Source: Tulasnella sp. 424 (taxonomy: Eukaryota > Basidiomycota > Agaricomycetes > Cantharellales > Tulasnellaceae). From it: a stretch of DNA of 64,000 bases. The position numbers and the translations under genes were made by a program. Positions 9,235-20,626 of the stretch are shown here, piece after piece. The stretch is from contig WSUB01000023.1 in the NCBI GenBank assembly GCA_019633425.1, positions 130,961 to 194,960 on the forward strand. Direction: 5' to 3'. The notes beneath the pieces are model-generated. The model was not told the DNA's origin and searched no databases. It saw only the letters and a list, made by a program, of their open reading frames with translations. The first letter of the stretch is position 1, and the number at the start of each line of letters is the position of its first letter.

Positions 9235-11687
9235 ATGGATGACAATGTAGCACCCGCACATACGGACCCGAAGCAGAGCAAGACGACGGTGGTGAGTGAT
9301 CACGATTTCTTTCCTTACCAAAAGAGTGCAGATAGCTAACACCCACTCGCAGAACCATATCCTCCAAAGCCTATCGTGGCTCCGTACGCACCCAGATACC
9401 ATCGAAATCGACAACGAACGGCAGGTGTGGGGGGGTCAGGCAGATGTCAAGACTGGGATCCTAAAGAGGATCGCCGGACGGAGCACGCGAGTCGCTGTGA
9501 AGAAGCTGCGATACGGCGAGGATACCGATAATGGAAAGTTTTCAAAGGTGCGACTTCCTTGGGTTTTGTGAGCCCCATGCCTTTTTCTGATTCGTCCTCA
9601 TCCATTCCCCCTTGAAGTCCTTCGTCAGTGAAGTAGACATCTTAGCTGGGCTAACCCACCCCAACATCGTCAAATTGCTCGGATTCTTAGAGGATCTTGA
9701 GAATGGCGAAGCGTGTATGATCTTTGCTTGGGAGGAGAACGGCAATGCTCAACAGTTCCTCGCGAAGAGGAAATGTGACGTTCCCGAACGTGTATCACTA
9801 GTACGGAGAGCTCATACACCGCACGCGTAAGGAACACACTTTTAATGGCCTTATTTTAGGTTAAGGACGTGACGGCAGGATTGGAGTACCTTCATACTCG
9901 ACAACCTCCCATCTGTCATGGCGATCTCAAGTCGGTGCGTGTATCAACCTGTTTCTGGACCATCTGCTTACTCACGCCCTACCCTAGCTTAACATACTGG
10001 TCAACTCTTCCTGCCGCGCAGTCATTACGGACTTCGGGTCTGCGCGAGTTCTTCGAAGCCGGTCAGAGAGCAAGGTCGATCGTAAACAAGTTAAACCCAA
10101 CGTCACCGTTCCCTCCCGCCAGGGGCTCCCAACACCATCTCGAATCAATATTTCTGTCACTGGGAATCAGTTGACACTAACTGGTCCATCTTGGTCGTTT
10201 CGCTGGGCCGCTCCTGAAGTCATACTTGGAGAGGATCCGGATCTGGCCAGTGATATTTGGGCTCTTGGCTGGGTCATCTGGGAGGTAAGGGGACGAAACC
10301 GTAGTCACGTGCGGGAACTCGCCCAACTCACATGATTACACCATTGACTGCGGACTAGATCGTAACGGACAAATTGCCTTTTCACGAGCTCAATAGCGAT
10401 GTTGCGATCACACTGGCCGTCATTGAGCCTACGAGTCCCTCGCCGGTCGGAAGGAATGCACAGATGTCGCAAATCGTTGCTCTTTGCACTCTAGTAACGG
10501 ACTGCTTGGCACATGATCCCACCTCAAGACCAACCGCAACCAAGTGCTGCGCATCGGTTAAATGGACGGTACGCGTTCCGCATATCTTTGGTCGCAATTC
10601 GCTGAGACTAGCTTTCCAGCCCTCAGTCATACCGACATCCGAAATCCGGTCTGACGTGAAAGCCCGCTCCGCGGCGCTCTTACTCACCTCGGGCTACGTG
10701 CACTATTCCCAAGACGATTATGAAACCGCTGCTGCATTTTTCAACGATGCCCTCGCAAATGCCACCGCCGAAAGCGACGCGTCGTCCGCTGCGGAGTGCC
10801 AAAATTGGCTTGGAGAGGTCTACCTTGCTCAGAAGAGGCACGACGAAGCGAAAAGGTCGTTTTCTGAAGCGCGGAGCACCTACACTAGCCTCGGAAATGA
10901 TGAAGGTCTCGTGCGCTCGTTGGATGGGCTGGGTGGTGTATACCACGCTCAACACCGGTACGACGAAGCGGAGAAGTTCTTCCTTGAAGCGGAGAAGATT
11001 TGTGTCCGCAGGGACGATGAGGCGGGACGAGCACAGGTGCTGAATGGGTTAGGCGCCGTCCGGCTGGCCCAACGAAGGTATAACGATGCCAGGAATTACT
11101 TTGTTCGAGCGTTGGCCGTCCACAGCCGCGTTGGTAACCCCCTAGGCCAAGCAAACTCGCTGAATGGACTGGGCAGCGCGGACTACGCTCAGTGTCGCTA
11201 CGAAGGAGCGATGGAATCATTCGCCAAAGCTGGAAGCATTTACGGGAGGATCGGCAATGCTGTGGGACGCGCGAACACGTTGAACGGGGTCGCTGCTGTC
11301 CTCCTTAAGCAGCGCAGATACTCGGGGGCCAGGGAACGCTACCGTCAGGCGCTGGATATCCACAAGCGCGTCGATAACCACTTAGGCCAAGCGAATTCGC
11401 AGAATGGACTGGATAGCGTGGATCACGCTCAGTATCGATGTGAAGGAGCGATGGAATCATTCGCTGAAGCAGAAAGCAGGCGGATCGGCAATGCTGTGGG
11501 ACGCGCGGCCACGTTGACTCTGTGCTTCCTTTTTTTTTTTTCTAAGCGCCGGTACCTTTTTCTTCCTGACTATGTGCAACCCACCGGGATCCAGCTCGGC
11601 CGAGCTGTGAGCTCGGTTCATTTACCCGAGCCTGGTCCCGTCCCGTATTCATTCCCTCACCTCGGCCACGTCATTCTCCCGCTGTAG
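9235..11687 (+). CDS. K2: TKL-type protein kinase with TPRs and a foreign C-terminal tail
   Basis: Seven exons on the K1 pattern, about 690 aa. The kinase motifs are intact: VAVKKLRYGED, SFVSEVDIL, HGDLKSLNILV, DFGSARV, WAAPE and DIWALGWVIWE. About nine TPRs follow from position 10620. The start is the second ATG of ATGTGATG; the upstream ATG is a one-codon ORF ending in TGA, so K2 loses four residues relative to its sisters. After the last TPR the frame runs through the poly(T) (CFLFFFSKRR) and about 50 further residues encoded by the inserted element before a stop at 11687. It has O2 upstream (divergent) and O3 downstream (convergent). Role inferred: signalling kinase with a protein-binding TPR arm. 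Confidence 0.8.
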
Positions 11688-11994
11688 CTATTCAGAATAT
11701 GTAAATGTATCAGAAGGGGTTTATTACATAAACAGAGTATATATACCGTATCGATGCTGGTGTTCACCCTCGGGGAAGCAGGGCCAAATCCCCCGGGAGT
11801 TCCGAGGTCTCCGGGGTTCTGTGGCCGACCTTCCGAGCCTATCACCTCAGCCGGCCCGATCCCCAGCGCGCCACTAGCGCGCCTGACAACGTTTTGCCCT
11901 ATCTAACCCTCTGATCTATCCCCGTGGATGTCCGTTAAAATGTACAGTCGACCCCGGGGACAATCCCACCAACATCCAGGGCATCCAGGACGCC
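11525..11994 (-). mobile_element. Insert with poly(T)/AGCGCC junction (in K2)
   Basis: The same left junction as K1: poly(T), CTAAGCGCCGG. It shares GAGCTCGGTTCATTTACCCG and CATTCTCCCGCTGTAG with the K1 insert, and a stretch (TCGATGCYGGTGTTCA, GGGGAAGCAGGGCCAAATCC) with the region after K4. On the minus strand TGGCCGAGGTG resembles a Pol III A box, 36 nt before a weaker B-box-like GGCTCGGGTAA, so a tRNA-derived SINE is conceivable. Boundaries are approximate. Confidence 0.4.
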
Positions 11995-12425
11995 TCAGAT
12001 GGGAAGCAGTCATTTTTTGAAGCAGAAGACATTTACACTCAGATCGGCAACATGCTAGGACACGCAAACACATTAAATTGGATTGCTAGGATGGGACTCC
12101 GAGGCCTGGCTTCCAGTATGTTCTAACGCTGGAGCTCCATTCTGGTCTTGGAAATGCTGGGCAAGGCGAACTCGCTAGAAGTGGACTTCGTGAAGTAACC
12201 CTTCTCAACGGCGAGACTTACGAGAGGCAAGGATAATCTCCCGCGCAACGATTGAATGAAGCTGTTGTTCTCGGGACACGATGGATGGCCGACAGTTTCG
12301 ACGACGCTTTGACACCTTGGTAGCGAATGAATATACGCAGAATCGGGCTTATAATCAAAACGACTACAAAAACAAAGAATTACCGAACAAAGATACAAAG
12401 AAAGGCTGCGAATCAGAGTATTGAT
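11995..12425 (+). pseudogene. T2: decayed TPR end and 3' UTR of K2
   Basis: GAAGCAGAAGACATTTACAC, CTCAGATCGGCAACATG and GGACACGCAAACACATTAAA match the distal TPRs. The 3' UTR block follows (TTTCGACGACG, CACCTTGGTAGCGAA, GGGCTTATAATC). No open frame remains. Confidence 0.6.
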
Positions 12426-12689
12426 TCGGGAATTAATAGAGATCGGATCGAAGGGTGCGCGGTGGGGTCGTTAAAGCATAGTGTGATGCGAGGGGAAAAC
12501 GAGGGATCGGAAACGTTTGGGAGTGAGCCTGAACTTCAGATCGTGATATTGGAACGGAAGGTGTGGGTGCAAGAAATGGGTTTGGGGGAGGCTATACTGA
12601 CTCTTCCTGAAGCGGCTGGACGCAAGGTGATCTCGTTGGTAACCCGTTTACTGAGAAAACCCTCGACTTCTCAAATCCTAAGCTCTTTG

Positions 12690-14245
12690 GAACCGCTCAC
12701 ATCCATCCGCCCAGTCCCATTCACCATCCACTCCGCTCTTCCTTCACTCGCACTGCTTCCTTCGCAGCGTCGCTCTCACCACCAGCACCAGCATCCTGAT
12801 TTTTCTTCTTCTCTCCAACCAACGGAGTCACCCGCTTCGGCTTTCGAGGCGGCAGCATCGAACCAGCTTTCGCTGCCACTTTTCTCTGCCTTCTGGTCAT
12901 CTTGGAAGGCGTTATGGTGGACCATGAAGGGTCGTCTGCTTGGATTGACGTCGTGTAGAGAGGGATGGTAGGGAGAGCGAGGTGGAGCGGGAGGTTGACG
13001 TCGAGTCTGGTATGTCTGCTCCATCGTCTTCGTCGTCGTCTTCTTCTTCGTCATTGTCTTCGGCCAGCTGCGAGGCGGCAAGACCCGGTGGTAAGGACGT
13101 CGCGGATACCTCCTTCTCCGCACGTTCGTCATCGTCTCCCTCCCCGTCTCCCTCCCCGTCTTCCTCTTCCCTTCCCTCCGCTGCATCACCCCTCTGCGTC
13201 TTAAATCGATCTGCTTCATCGTCACATCCTTTGCCGTACCCTTCGACCTCTTCGACTCGGCCCTCCCGTATGACCCGGATCCTCCCCCTCCTCCGCCCTC
13301 CTCCGATTCATCAAACAACCTCTTCGGACCTCTCCTGGTCGCGAGCGACCGAGCGTTAGCGGAAGCGGATTTGACGCCGTGAAGCATCGCCGACGAAAGT
13401 ACACCGCTGCTTTGCGGGCTGTCGGTGGTCGCGTTGGTAGTAGGGGCGGGGCTGGGCGAGCGCGTCGTGGGTGGCGTTCCTCTTTGTTGAAGCTTTTAGG
13501 CGAGTTCATCGGCGGTTCGTCGTCGAGGGCCTGGATGGAGATGATAATGATGGTTTCGCGGGTTGTGCTGAGGGTAGTTGGGAGGCTGGTGATGACGGCG
13601 GTTCGTTAGTGACCATTTCGTCCGGTGGCGGTTTCTCCACGACGTCGGGAAACCCCCGTCAAGTTGCGTATGCTGGGGAAGTGTTTCTAATCGTGATACA
13701 CGATGTAAGCGGCGGGCAAGTCTTCGCCCGGACCTGGTGCAGCACTTGGACCTGGTCCTGTGCGGTAGCCGACGACGCAGAACCGGCTCCCGGTGCACGT
13801 TCTCCATTTCGATGATGTTGACGAGCCCTGGTTGAATGACTTTAACGTTCCTCCTCATCAAGCAAGCGAAAGCATTCAACTCGGGATGAGTACCGGATCT
13901 TCCTGATTATTTCCATGTCTGTCCAGCACGTGTTTCGAGCGAAGGGAGGGGGGACCCAAAAAAGCCGACGATTATAAGGGCAAGAGCCTTTGGGGGAACG
14001 CAAGGTTGAACGAGAAAAAGCTTCTTGGCTTGGCGAAGGAAGGAAGGAAGAACTGACCGTTGAGCCTCAATTCTTCGATATACAATCTCCACGACTGGTC
14101 GTCCTCCACGAAGCCTTTGTGATCCTCCTGTTGGGCGTCCATCCAATTACAGATGTCTCTTCGGAGAATAAGATGGTCCTTTGAGTTGCCGTAGAGCTGA
14201 TCGTATGAGGCAAGAAAAGAGGCAGTTGCCATCGCCTGGTTGGAA
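12690..14245 (-). pseudogene. O3: decayed OTU cysteine protease copy
   Basis: A minus-strand OTU copy. Immediately after the nucleophile motif (DGNCLF) the frame is lost (SCLIRSAL instead of RALCDQL). The NWMDAQQEDHKGFVEDDQSW part is readable in another frame. Exon 4 keeps NAFACLMRRNVKVIQPGLVNIIE, then shifts. The acidic tail persists to about 12780. Exon 2 is missing, as in O2 and O6. Not expected to make an active protease. Confidence 0.78.
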
Positions 14246-14583
14246 GGATATAGAGATATATATGGGACGAGGTCGTGCACGCGCGTGTCTCAAGTCGAAA
14301 TTGCAAGCTCGCTCTGTGTAGCTCCTTGTTGAAGAAATTGATATTTGTTGGTTGAATACATATATGTGTGGATCACCTCCCATGTTACCGAAACTGGGAG
14401 AGCCGGTACGGTTCCGAGCTGGTCGCGAGGCGTCCGAGGTTTAGTCGGGCTGATCGTGAGGGGTACACCCAAAGCATCCACCCCATCAGCGGTTGGTACA
14501 CACCGGGGTATGGTTGGTGGGTCGAAGATTTTGCTGAGAGGCCAGTCGATTTGAGGACTTGAGGGACTTGTATGACGTAGGGA

Positions 14584-14751
14584 GGAGAAAGGATAATTCA
14601 GTTCGGTTCGAAATCTTTGTTTGTATACCGCTAACAGCCAAGCCCGAGGGGCGGCAAGGTACGGCCCCGACTAAACGGGGGCCGCTACTACATGTAGTAA
14701 CAAGGAGTGAGAGAAAAACAAGGAGAGTTGGGTCACGATGGGAGAAAGGAT
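14584..14751. repeat. Short insertion flanked by 11-bp direct repeats
   Basis: GGAGAAAGGAT occurs at 14584-14594 and again at 14741-14751. The sequence between them is missing in the matching spacers before K2 and K5, which read from GAGG straight to the TTCAAAC block. The interior has a C/G hairpin (CCCCGACTAAACGGGG) and the palindrome ACTACATGTAGT. No terminal inverted repeat is visible. Confidence 0.4.
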
Positions 14752-14848
14752 GAGGTTCAAACGGAACATTACTCCACTATGTCTGCGGGCCCGACGCATC
14801 TACTCCGCCGATCGCGGAGCCTGCTCAACTCGATTCCAACCAACTCGC

Positions 14849-14880
14849 ACATTTCGCGGCGTGTTTCCATCCAGAATGTT
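14849..14880 (+). promoter_or_regulatory. Conserved kinase promoter box (K3 copy)
   Basis: CACATTTCGCGGCGTGTTTC / CATCCAGAATGTT, about 225 bp before the K3 start; the best-preserved match to the K2 box. Confidence 0.35.
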
Positions 14881-15105
14881 CTCTTTGTACGGCCGATGGC
14901 GGTTTGGCGGAGGCCTAGACTGAGCCTTGCTTTGCAGGTGTGTTGGGTAGGGAGTACGTACAAGCAGCTGCCACGCACCCACTTGTACCACCTCAGACCG
15001 CTTTCAAACCACATCCACACCGCTCCAATCCCTAGACCCTCGACCCCAACTCCAAATCCTCCACGAAAACCAGCACACGAGTCCCTTCATTCGGATATCC
15101 CAAAG

Positions 15106-17468
15106 ATGAGTAGTACGGATGACGATGTAGCGCCCACCCATATAGACTCGAAGCAGTACAAGATGACGGTAGTTAGTGATCACTCCCTCTTTCCTTGCCA
15201 AAAGAGCGCAGACAACTAACACCGACTCGCAGAAACATATTCTTCAAAACCTATCGTCACTCCGTACCCACCCCAATACCATCGAACTCGACAACGAACG
15301 GCCAGTATGTGGAGGCAAGGCAGACGTCACTCCTGCGATCCTAAGGAGGATCCCCGGGGAGACCACGCGAGTCGCTGTGAAGAAGCTGCGATACGCCCAC
15401 AAGACTGATAAGGAAAAGTTTTCAAAGGTACGTCGTCCTTGAGTTTTGTGAGCCCCATGCCTTTTTCAGACTTCGTGCTCATCCTTCCCCTCGAAGTCCT
15501 TCGTTTGTGAAGTAGACATTTCAGCCAGGCTGTCCCACCCCAACATCGTTAGATTGCTCGGATTCATAGAGGATCTTGAGAATGGCGATGCGCGTATGAT
15601 CTTTGCGTGGGAGGAGAACGGCACTGTCCAAGAGTTCCTCGCGAAGAGGAACTGTGACGTTCCCGAACGTTTATCACTAGTACGGAGAGCTCATACGCCG
15701 CACGCGTGTAAAACACACTTATAATGGTCTTATTTTAGGTCAAGGACGTGACGGCAGGGTTGGAATACCTTCATACTCTACAACCTCCTATTTGTCATGG
15801 CGATCTCAAGTCGGTGCGTGGCCACATATCAATCTGTTTACGGACCATATGCTTACTCAGACTCTGCATTAGCCTAATATACTGGTCAACTCTTCCTGTC
15901 GCGCCGTTATTGCGGATTTTGGCTCTGCACGGGTTCTTCGAGATCGCAAACAAGTTGAACCCAACGCCACCGTTCTCTCCCGCCACGGGCTCCCAAAATC
16001 ATCTCGAATCCATATTTCTGTCGCTGGGAATCAGTTGACTCTAACCGGTCCAACCTGGTCGTTTCGCTGGGCCGCTCCCGAAGTTTTATTTGGAAAGGAT
16101 CCGGATCTGCCCCGCGATATTTGGGCTCTTGGATGGGTGATCTGGGAGGTAAGGGAGAAGCCGTGGTCGCGCGGGGAGACTCACCCAGCTCATCTGGTCA
16201 CATCATTGACTGCGTACTAGATTGTAACCGGCGAATTGCCTTTTGCCAAGCTCAATAACAATATGGCGATCACGAAGGCCGTCCTCGAGCTGAAGAGGTC
16301 CTCGGTTGGGAGGGACGTGAAACAGAGGTCGCAAATCGTTGCCCTTTGCACTCTAGTAATGGACTGCTTAGCACATGATCCCACCTCAAGACCAGACGCA
16401 ACCAAGTGCTGCGCATCGGCTAAATGGACGGTACGTGTTCCACATATCTTTGGTCGCAACGCACTGAGACTGGTCTTCCAGCCCTCGGTCGTACCGACAT
16501 GCGAAATCCGGTCGGACGTGAAAGCCCGCTCGGCGGCGCTTTTACTCACCTTGGGCTACGTGCATTATTCCCAAGACGACTATAAAACCGCTGCTGCATT
16601 TTTCAACGAGGCCCTCGCGAATGCCAACTCCGAAAACGACGCATCGTCAGCTGCGGAGTGCCGAAATTGGCTGGGAGAGGTTTACCTTGCTCAGAAGAGG
16701 CACGACGAAGCGAAAACGTCGTTTTCTGAAGCGCGGAGCACCTACACCAGCCTCGGGAATGACGAAGGTCTCATGCGCTCGCTGGATGGGCTGGGTGGTG
16801 TATACCACGCTCAACACCGGTACGACGAAGCGGAGAAGTTCTTCCTTGAAGCGGGGAAGATTTGTGTCCGCAGGGACGATGAGGTGGGACGAGCACAGGT
16901 GCTGAATGGGTTAGGCGCCGTCCGGCTGGCCCAACGAAGGTATAACGATGCCAGGAATTACTTTGTTCAGGCGTTGGTCGTCCACAACCGGGTCGGTAGC
17001 CCCCTAGGCCAAGCAAACTCGCTGAGTGGACTGGGCAAGGTGGACTACGCTCAGTGTCGATACGAAGGAGCGATGGAATTATTCGTCAAAGCGGAAGTCA
17101 TTTACAGGCGAATCGGCAATGCTGTGGGACGTGCGGACACGTTGAATGGGGTCGCTGCTGTCCTCCTGAAGCAGCGCAGATACTCGGAGGCCAGGAAGTG
17201 CTACTTTCAGGCGCTGGATATCCACAAGCGCGTCGATAACCACTTTGGCCAAGCAAATTCGCTGAGTGGACTAGGAAGCGTGGATCACGCTCAGTGCCGA
17301 TATAAAGGAGCGGAATCTACGGCAGAAGGCATTGACGGGTGGACCGGTAATGCTCTGGGATGCGCGGCCACGTTGAATCCGGTCACGGGCCTTTTTTTTT
17401 TTTTTTTTAGCGCCAGCCTGCTTGAACCTTCCATCCTGTCGGTACGACAATTTCCAGGCCTGTGGTAA
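15106..17468 (+). CDS. K3: TKL-type protein kinase with C-terminal TPRs (truncated)
   Basis: Starts MSSTDDDVAPTH and follows the seven-exon pattern, about 660 aa. The motifs are VAVKKLRY, SFVCEVDISARLSHPN, HGDLKSPNILV (LN to PN), DFGSARVL, WAAPE and DIWALGWVIWE. The activation-loop exon is about eight residues shorter than in K1 because the RRSES/K segment is lost, a deletion shared with K5. TPRs run from 16482. The frame then passes through poly(T) (GLFFFFFSAS) into about 20 foreign residues. The 5' half, introns included, is almost identical to K5, pointing to a recent duplication, whereas parts of the TPR match K2 better. Confidence 0.82.
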
Positions 17469-17849
17469 GGACCTTGACTCGCTTCCCAATCTTATCTCCG
17501 ATCTCCGCCCGAGCAATGATGAACCTTCGACCGCGTGCGGGTCTCGGTGATGAGGTCTCCCTTGCTCTCTCTTTCGTCCGTTCTGCTCCCTTATAGCTGC
17601 CCAACTTTTCAAGGAGTTATATAGAAATTAATAGTCTGTATAGTAGTTAACGCAAATAAACTAAGTCGACTTTCTGAAATTTCGCCACTGCACACCCGGC
17701 CCCCTCTCGCCCCCATCACCCCCCAAAGACTCCCTGCCATCCATTTCCAACGCAACACCAACAACCTTCTCAAGTGTACGCTCAAACCTTCGTTTGCAGG
17801 AGCAGTACGCATACTATCGTTGATGACGAATATGGAGAAGGGAAGAAGC
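17390..17849 (-). mobile_element. Insert with poly(T)/AGCGCC junction (in K3)
   Basis: Starts with a T16-18 run then AGCGCCAGCC. The body differs from the K1/K2 insert but matches the region after K5 (CTCTCTCTTTCGYCCG, GCTCCCTTA, AGTCTGTATRGTMGTTA, TTTCTRAAMTTTYGCCACTG). No coding region is supported. Confidence 0.4.
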
Positions 17850-18330
17850 CATTGGCCCATTTCCTGAAGCGGAAGGCATTTGCGCTCAGATCGGCAACAT
17901 GACAGGGCATGCAAGCGCGTTAAATGGGATTGCTGCTGTCCACCAGGAGGTGAGATACTCTGAGGCCAGGTTTCAGGCTGCTCTAGAGCCGGAGCTCCAT
18001 CCTGGTCCTGGAGATGAGCTGGGTAAGTCAAACTCGCTGCCTGGACTTTGTGAAGTAACCCTTCTCAACGACGAGACTCACGAGAGGCAAGGATAATCTC
18101 CCGCGCAACGATCGAATGAAGCTATTGGTTTCTGGGGGCACAATGATCTCCGACTGTTTTGATCATGATCAACGACGTATCGACACCTTGGTAGCGAATC
18201 CGGCTTATAATCCAAATGACATACCAACACAAATAATTACAGAACAAAGGTACGAAGAAAGGCTGCGAAATCTGAATATGGGTTCAAGATTTGATAGAGA
18301 TCAGATCGGAAGGTACGGGGTGTGCAAGGG
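17850..18330 (+). pseudogene. T3: decayed TPR end and 3' UTR of K3
   Basis: GAAGGCATTTGCGCTCAGAT, GGCAACATGACAGGGCATGC and CTCCATCCTGGTCCTGGAGA align with the distal TPRs, then the UTR block (CACCTTGGTAGCGAATC, GGCTTATAATCC). No open frame remains. Confidence 0.6.
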
Positions 18331-18559
18331 GTGTATCAAAGCGTTGTGTGCAATGAGATCATGGGAGGGGAGAGATCGGAAACGTTTGGGACCGAGCCTA
18401 AAGTTTGGATCGTTCTGTTCAAATGGAGGGTTTGGATGCAAGAAATTGGTTTGGGGGAGGCAAGATTGCCTCTTCCTCAAGCGGCTGGACGCAAGCTGAT
18501 CTCATTGGCTTTCCCGTTCGGGAATGAGACAACCCTCGACTTCTCAAATGTGAAACCCC

Positions 18560-20235
18560 ATCCGCCCAGTCCCACACTCCGCTCTTTCTTACTCGCACTA
18601 CTTCCTTCGCAGCATCGCTCTCACTACCAGCACCGCCATCATTGTTTTTTTCTTCCTCTACTCTCCAACCCCACGAGATCAATCATCACCCAAGGCGGTA
18701 GCTTTCGCTGTCGCTTTTCTCTGCCTTTTGGCCATCTCGGAAGCCGTTTATGGTGGACGATGAAGGGACTTTTTGCTTGGATTGACGTCGTGTAGAGAGG
18801 GAAAATGCGGAGAGCGAAGGCGGAGCGGGAGGTTGACGTCGAGTTTGGTGCACCTGCTCCATCGTCTTCGTCCTCGCCATCGTCTTCCGTCGACTGCGAC
18901 GCGGTGAGACGCGGTGGTAAGAGCGTAGCTGATACTCCTTTTCCGGACGTTCGTCATGGTCTCCTCCCCGTCTTCCTCCTCCCCCTCCTCCGCTGCATCA
19001 CCTCTCTCCCTCGTTAAATCGATCTACTTCCTCATCACATCCCTCTCTATACCCTTCGACCTCTTCGTCTCGGCCCTCCCGTATCACGACCCGGATTCTT
19101 CCCCTCCTCCGCCCACCTTTGATTCATCAAACGACCTCTTTTTGGACTTCTTCTGGTCTTGCGAGACCGAGCGTTAGCGGAAGCGAATTTGGCGCCGTGA
19201 AGCATGGACGACGAAGGTGCACTGCTGCTTTGCAGGCTGTGGGTGGTCGTGCTAGTTGTAGGAGCGGGCCTGGGTGAGAGCTCGAGCGTCGTGGGTGACG
19301 TTTTTCTTCGTTAAAGTTTTTAGGCGAGTTGATCGGCGGGTCGTCGTCGAGGGCCGGGATGACGATGATAAGGACAGTTTCGCGGGTTGCGCTGAGGGGA
19401 TTTGGGAGGGTGGTGGTGATGGCGGTTCGTTAAGGACCATTTCGTCCGGTGGTGGTCTCTCCACGACGTTGGCAACGCCCGTCAAGTTCCGTATGCTGAA
19501 GTAGTGTTCCCAATCGTGATACGCGACGTAAACGGCGGGCAAGTCTTCGTCCGGTCCTGGTGCAGCATCTGCTGCCAAGCCGTGCTGCATTTGGACCTGC
19601 ATCATCCTGTTGCAGTAGACGACGACACGGAAACGGCTCCGGGTGCGTTCGAACCCGTTCTCCATCCGACGACGCAGACGAGGCCTTGGGGAATGATTTT
19701 AACGCTCCTCCTCATCAAGTGAGCGAAAGGGAACTCGAGATGACCACCGGACGTTTTCCTTTTGGGTTTGTCTGGCGCATGTTTCAAGCGAAGGGCCAGA
19801 GCCTGCGGGGAAGGCAAGGTTGAAAAAAAGGGGCTTCTTGACGAAGGAAGGAAGAGAACTGACGGTTGAGCCTCATTCTTTGATATACGATCTCCAAGAC
19901 CTGGCGTCCTTTACGAAGCCTTGGTAGTGAATAAACTTCCATCCAATCGCAGATGCCTCTGCGGAGCATAAGATGGTCCTTTGAGTTGCCGTAGAGTTGA
20001 TCGCATAATGCATGAAAGAGGCAGTTGCCATCGCCTGGCCGTTGGATGGATATAAAGATATATATGGGTTGGGGTCGTGGGGCGGCTGGCGCGGTGTCGA
20101 AGGTCGAAATTGCAATCACATTCAATTTTGGACCAGGACAATAAACCCTATCAGAGGCTCCTCACCTGTGGAGTTAGCAGCGTATGGACCGAGTGATCGT
20201 CGCTCCTTTGTTAGGTCTTCGGTGTTTTGGTCTAG
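18560..20235 (-). pseudogene. O4: decayed OTU cysteine protease copy
   Basis: Exon 3 starts well, with DGNCLFHALCDQLYGN, SKDHLMLRRGICDWMEV. About five bases are then missing, so the FVEDD part is read out of frame. Exon 4 has GGHLEFPFAHLMRRSVKIIPQGL, then a frameshift before the part with VYVAYHDWEHYFSIRNLTG. The catalytic Cys and His codons both survive but in different frames. An exon-2 remnant with a GTGAGGAGCC donor lies at about 20170-20230. The acidic C-terminal coding remnant extends to about 18600. Confidence 0.8.
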
Positions 20236-20620
20236 GTTCGACGACCAAGGAAGTGGTGGAGGAGCTGGGAGGAGGGGACAGGGCCAGAGGACGGAACGCG
20301 GGGGTGGACCTGACGGGGTGGAACAAGTACGAGGTGAACTCTTGCGCTCTCTCTGTTTACTCCCCTCCCTCGCGCGTTGGCCTCCCGAAGCGCCGGAGGA
20401 CTCGGAGTACTTTAGGTGAACAATGATCAGGTTGGAGGGAAATTTTGAAAGTGGTCGCGGACAACTCGACTCTTGAACTCTTGTCCTCAGCCGCGACGAT
20501 GCTAGGGGTCGTTTAGACAGTTCCTCCGTATAGGACCCTCGATCGTGCGTTCATTTCCTACAATAAGATAAGTGATTCTCCCTGACCGCTGGTTACGCCC
20601 TCGCCTACTCGGAAGCCGCC
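20236..20620. other. Spacer O4/5S-2, left half
   Basis: Continues the three-fold spacer repeat (see 909-1633) up to the transposon. Nothing coding. Confidence 0.6.
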
Positions 20621-20626
20621 GGTACG

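Larger units (their letters stand above)
14246..15105. other. Divergent spacer O3/K3 with a 157-bp insertion
   Basis: Homologous to the O2/K2 and O6/K5 spacers. It contains a 157-bp unit absent from both sisters (14584-14740), flanked by direct 11-bp copies of GGAGAAAGGAT. The K promoter box is at 14849-14880. Confidence 0.5.
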
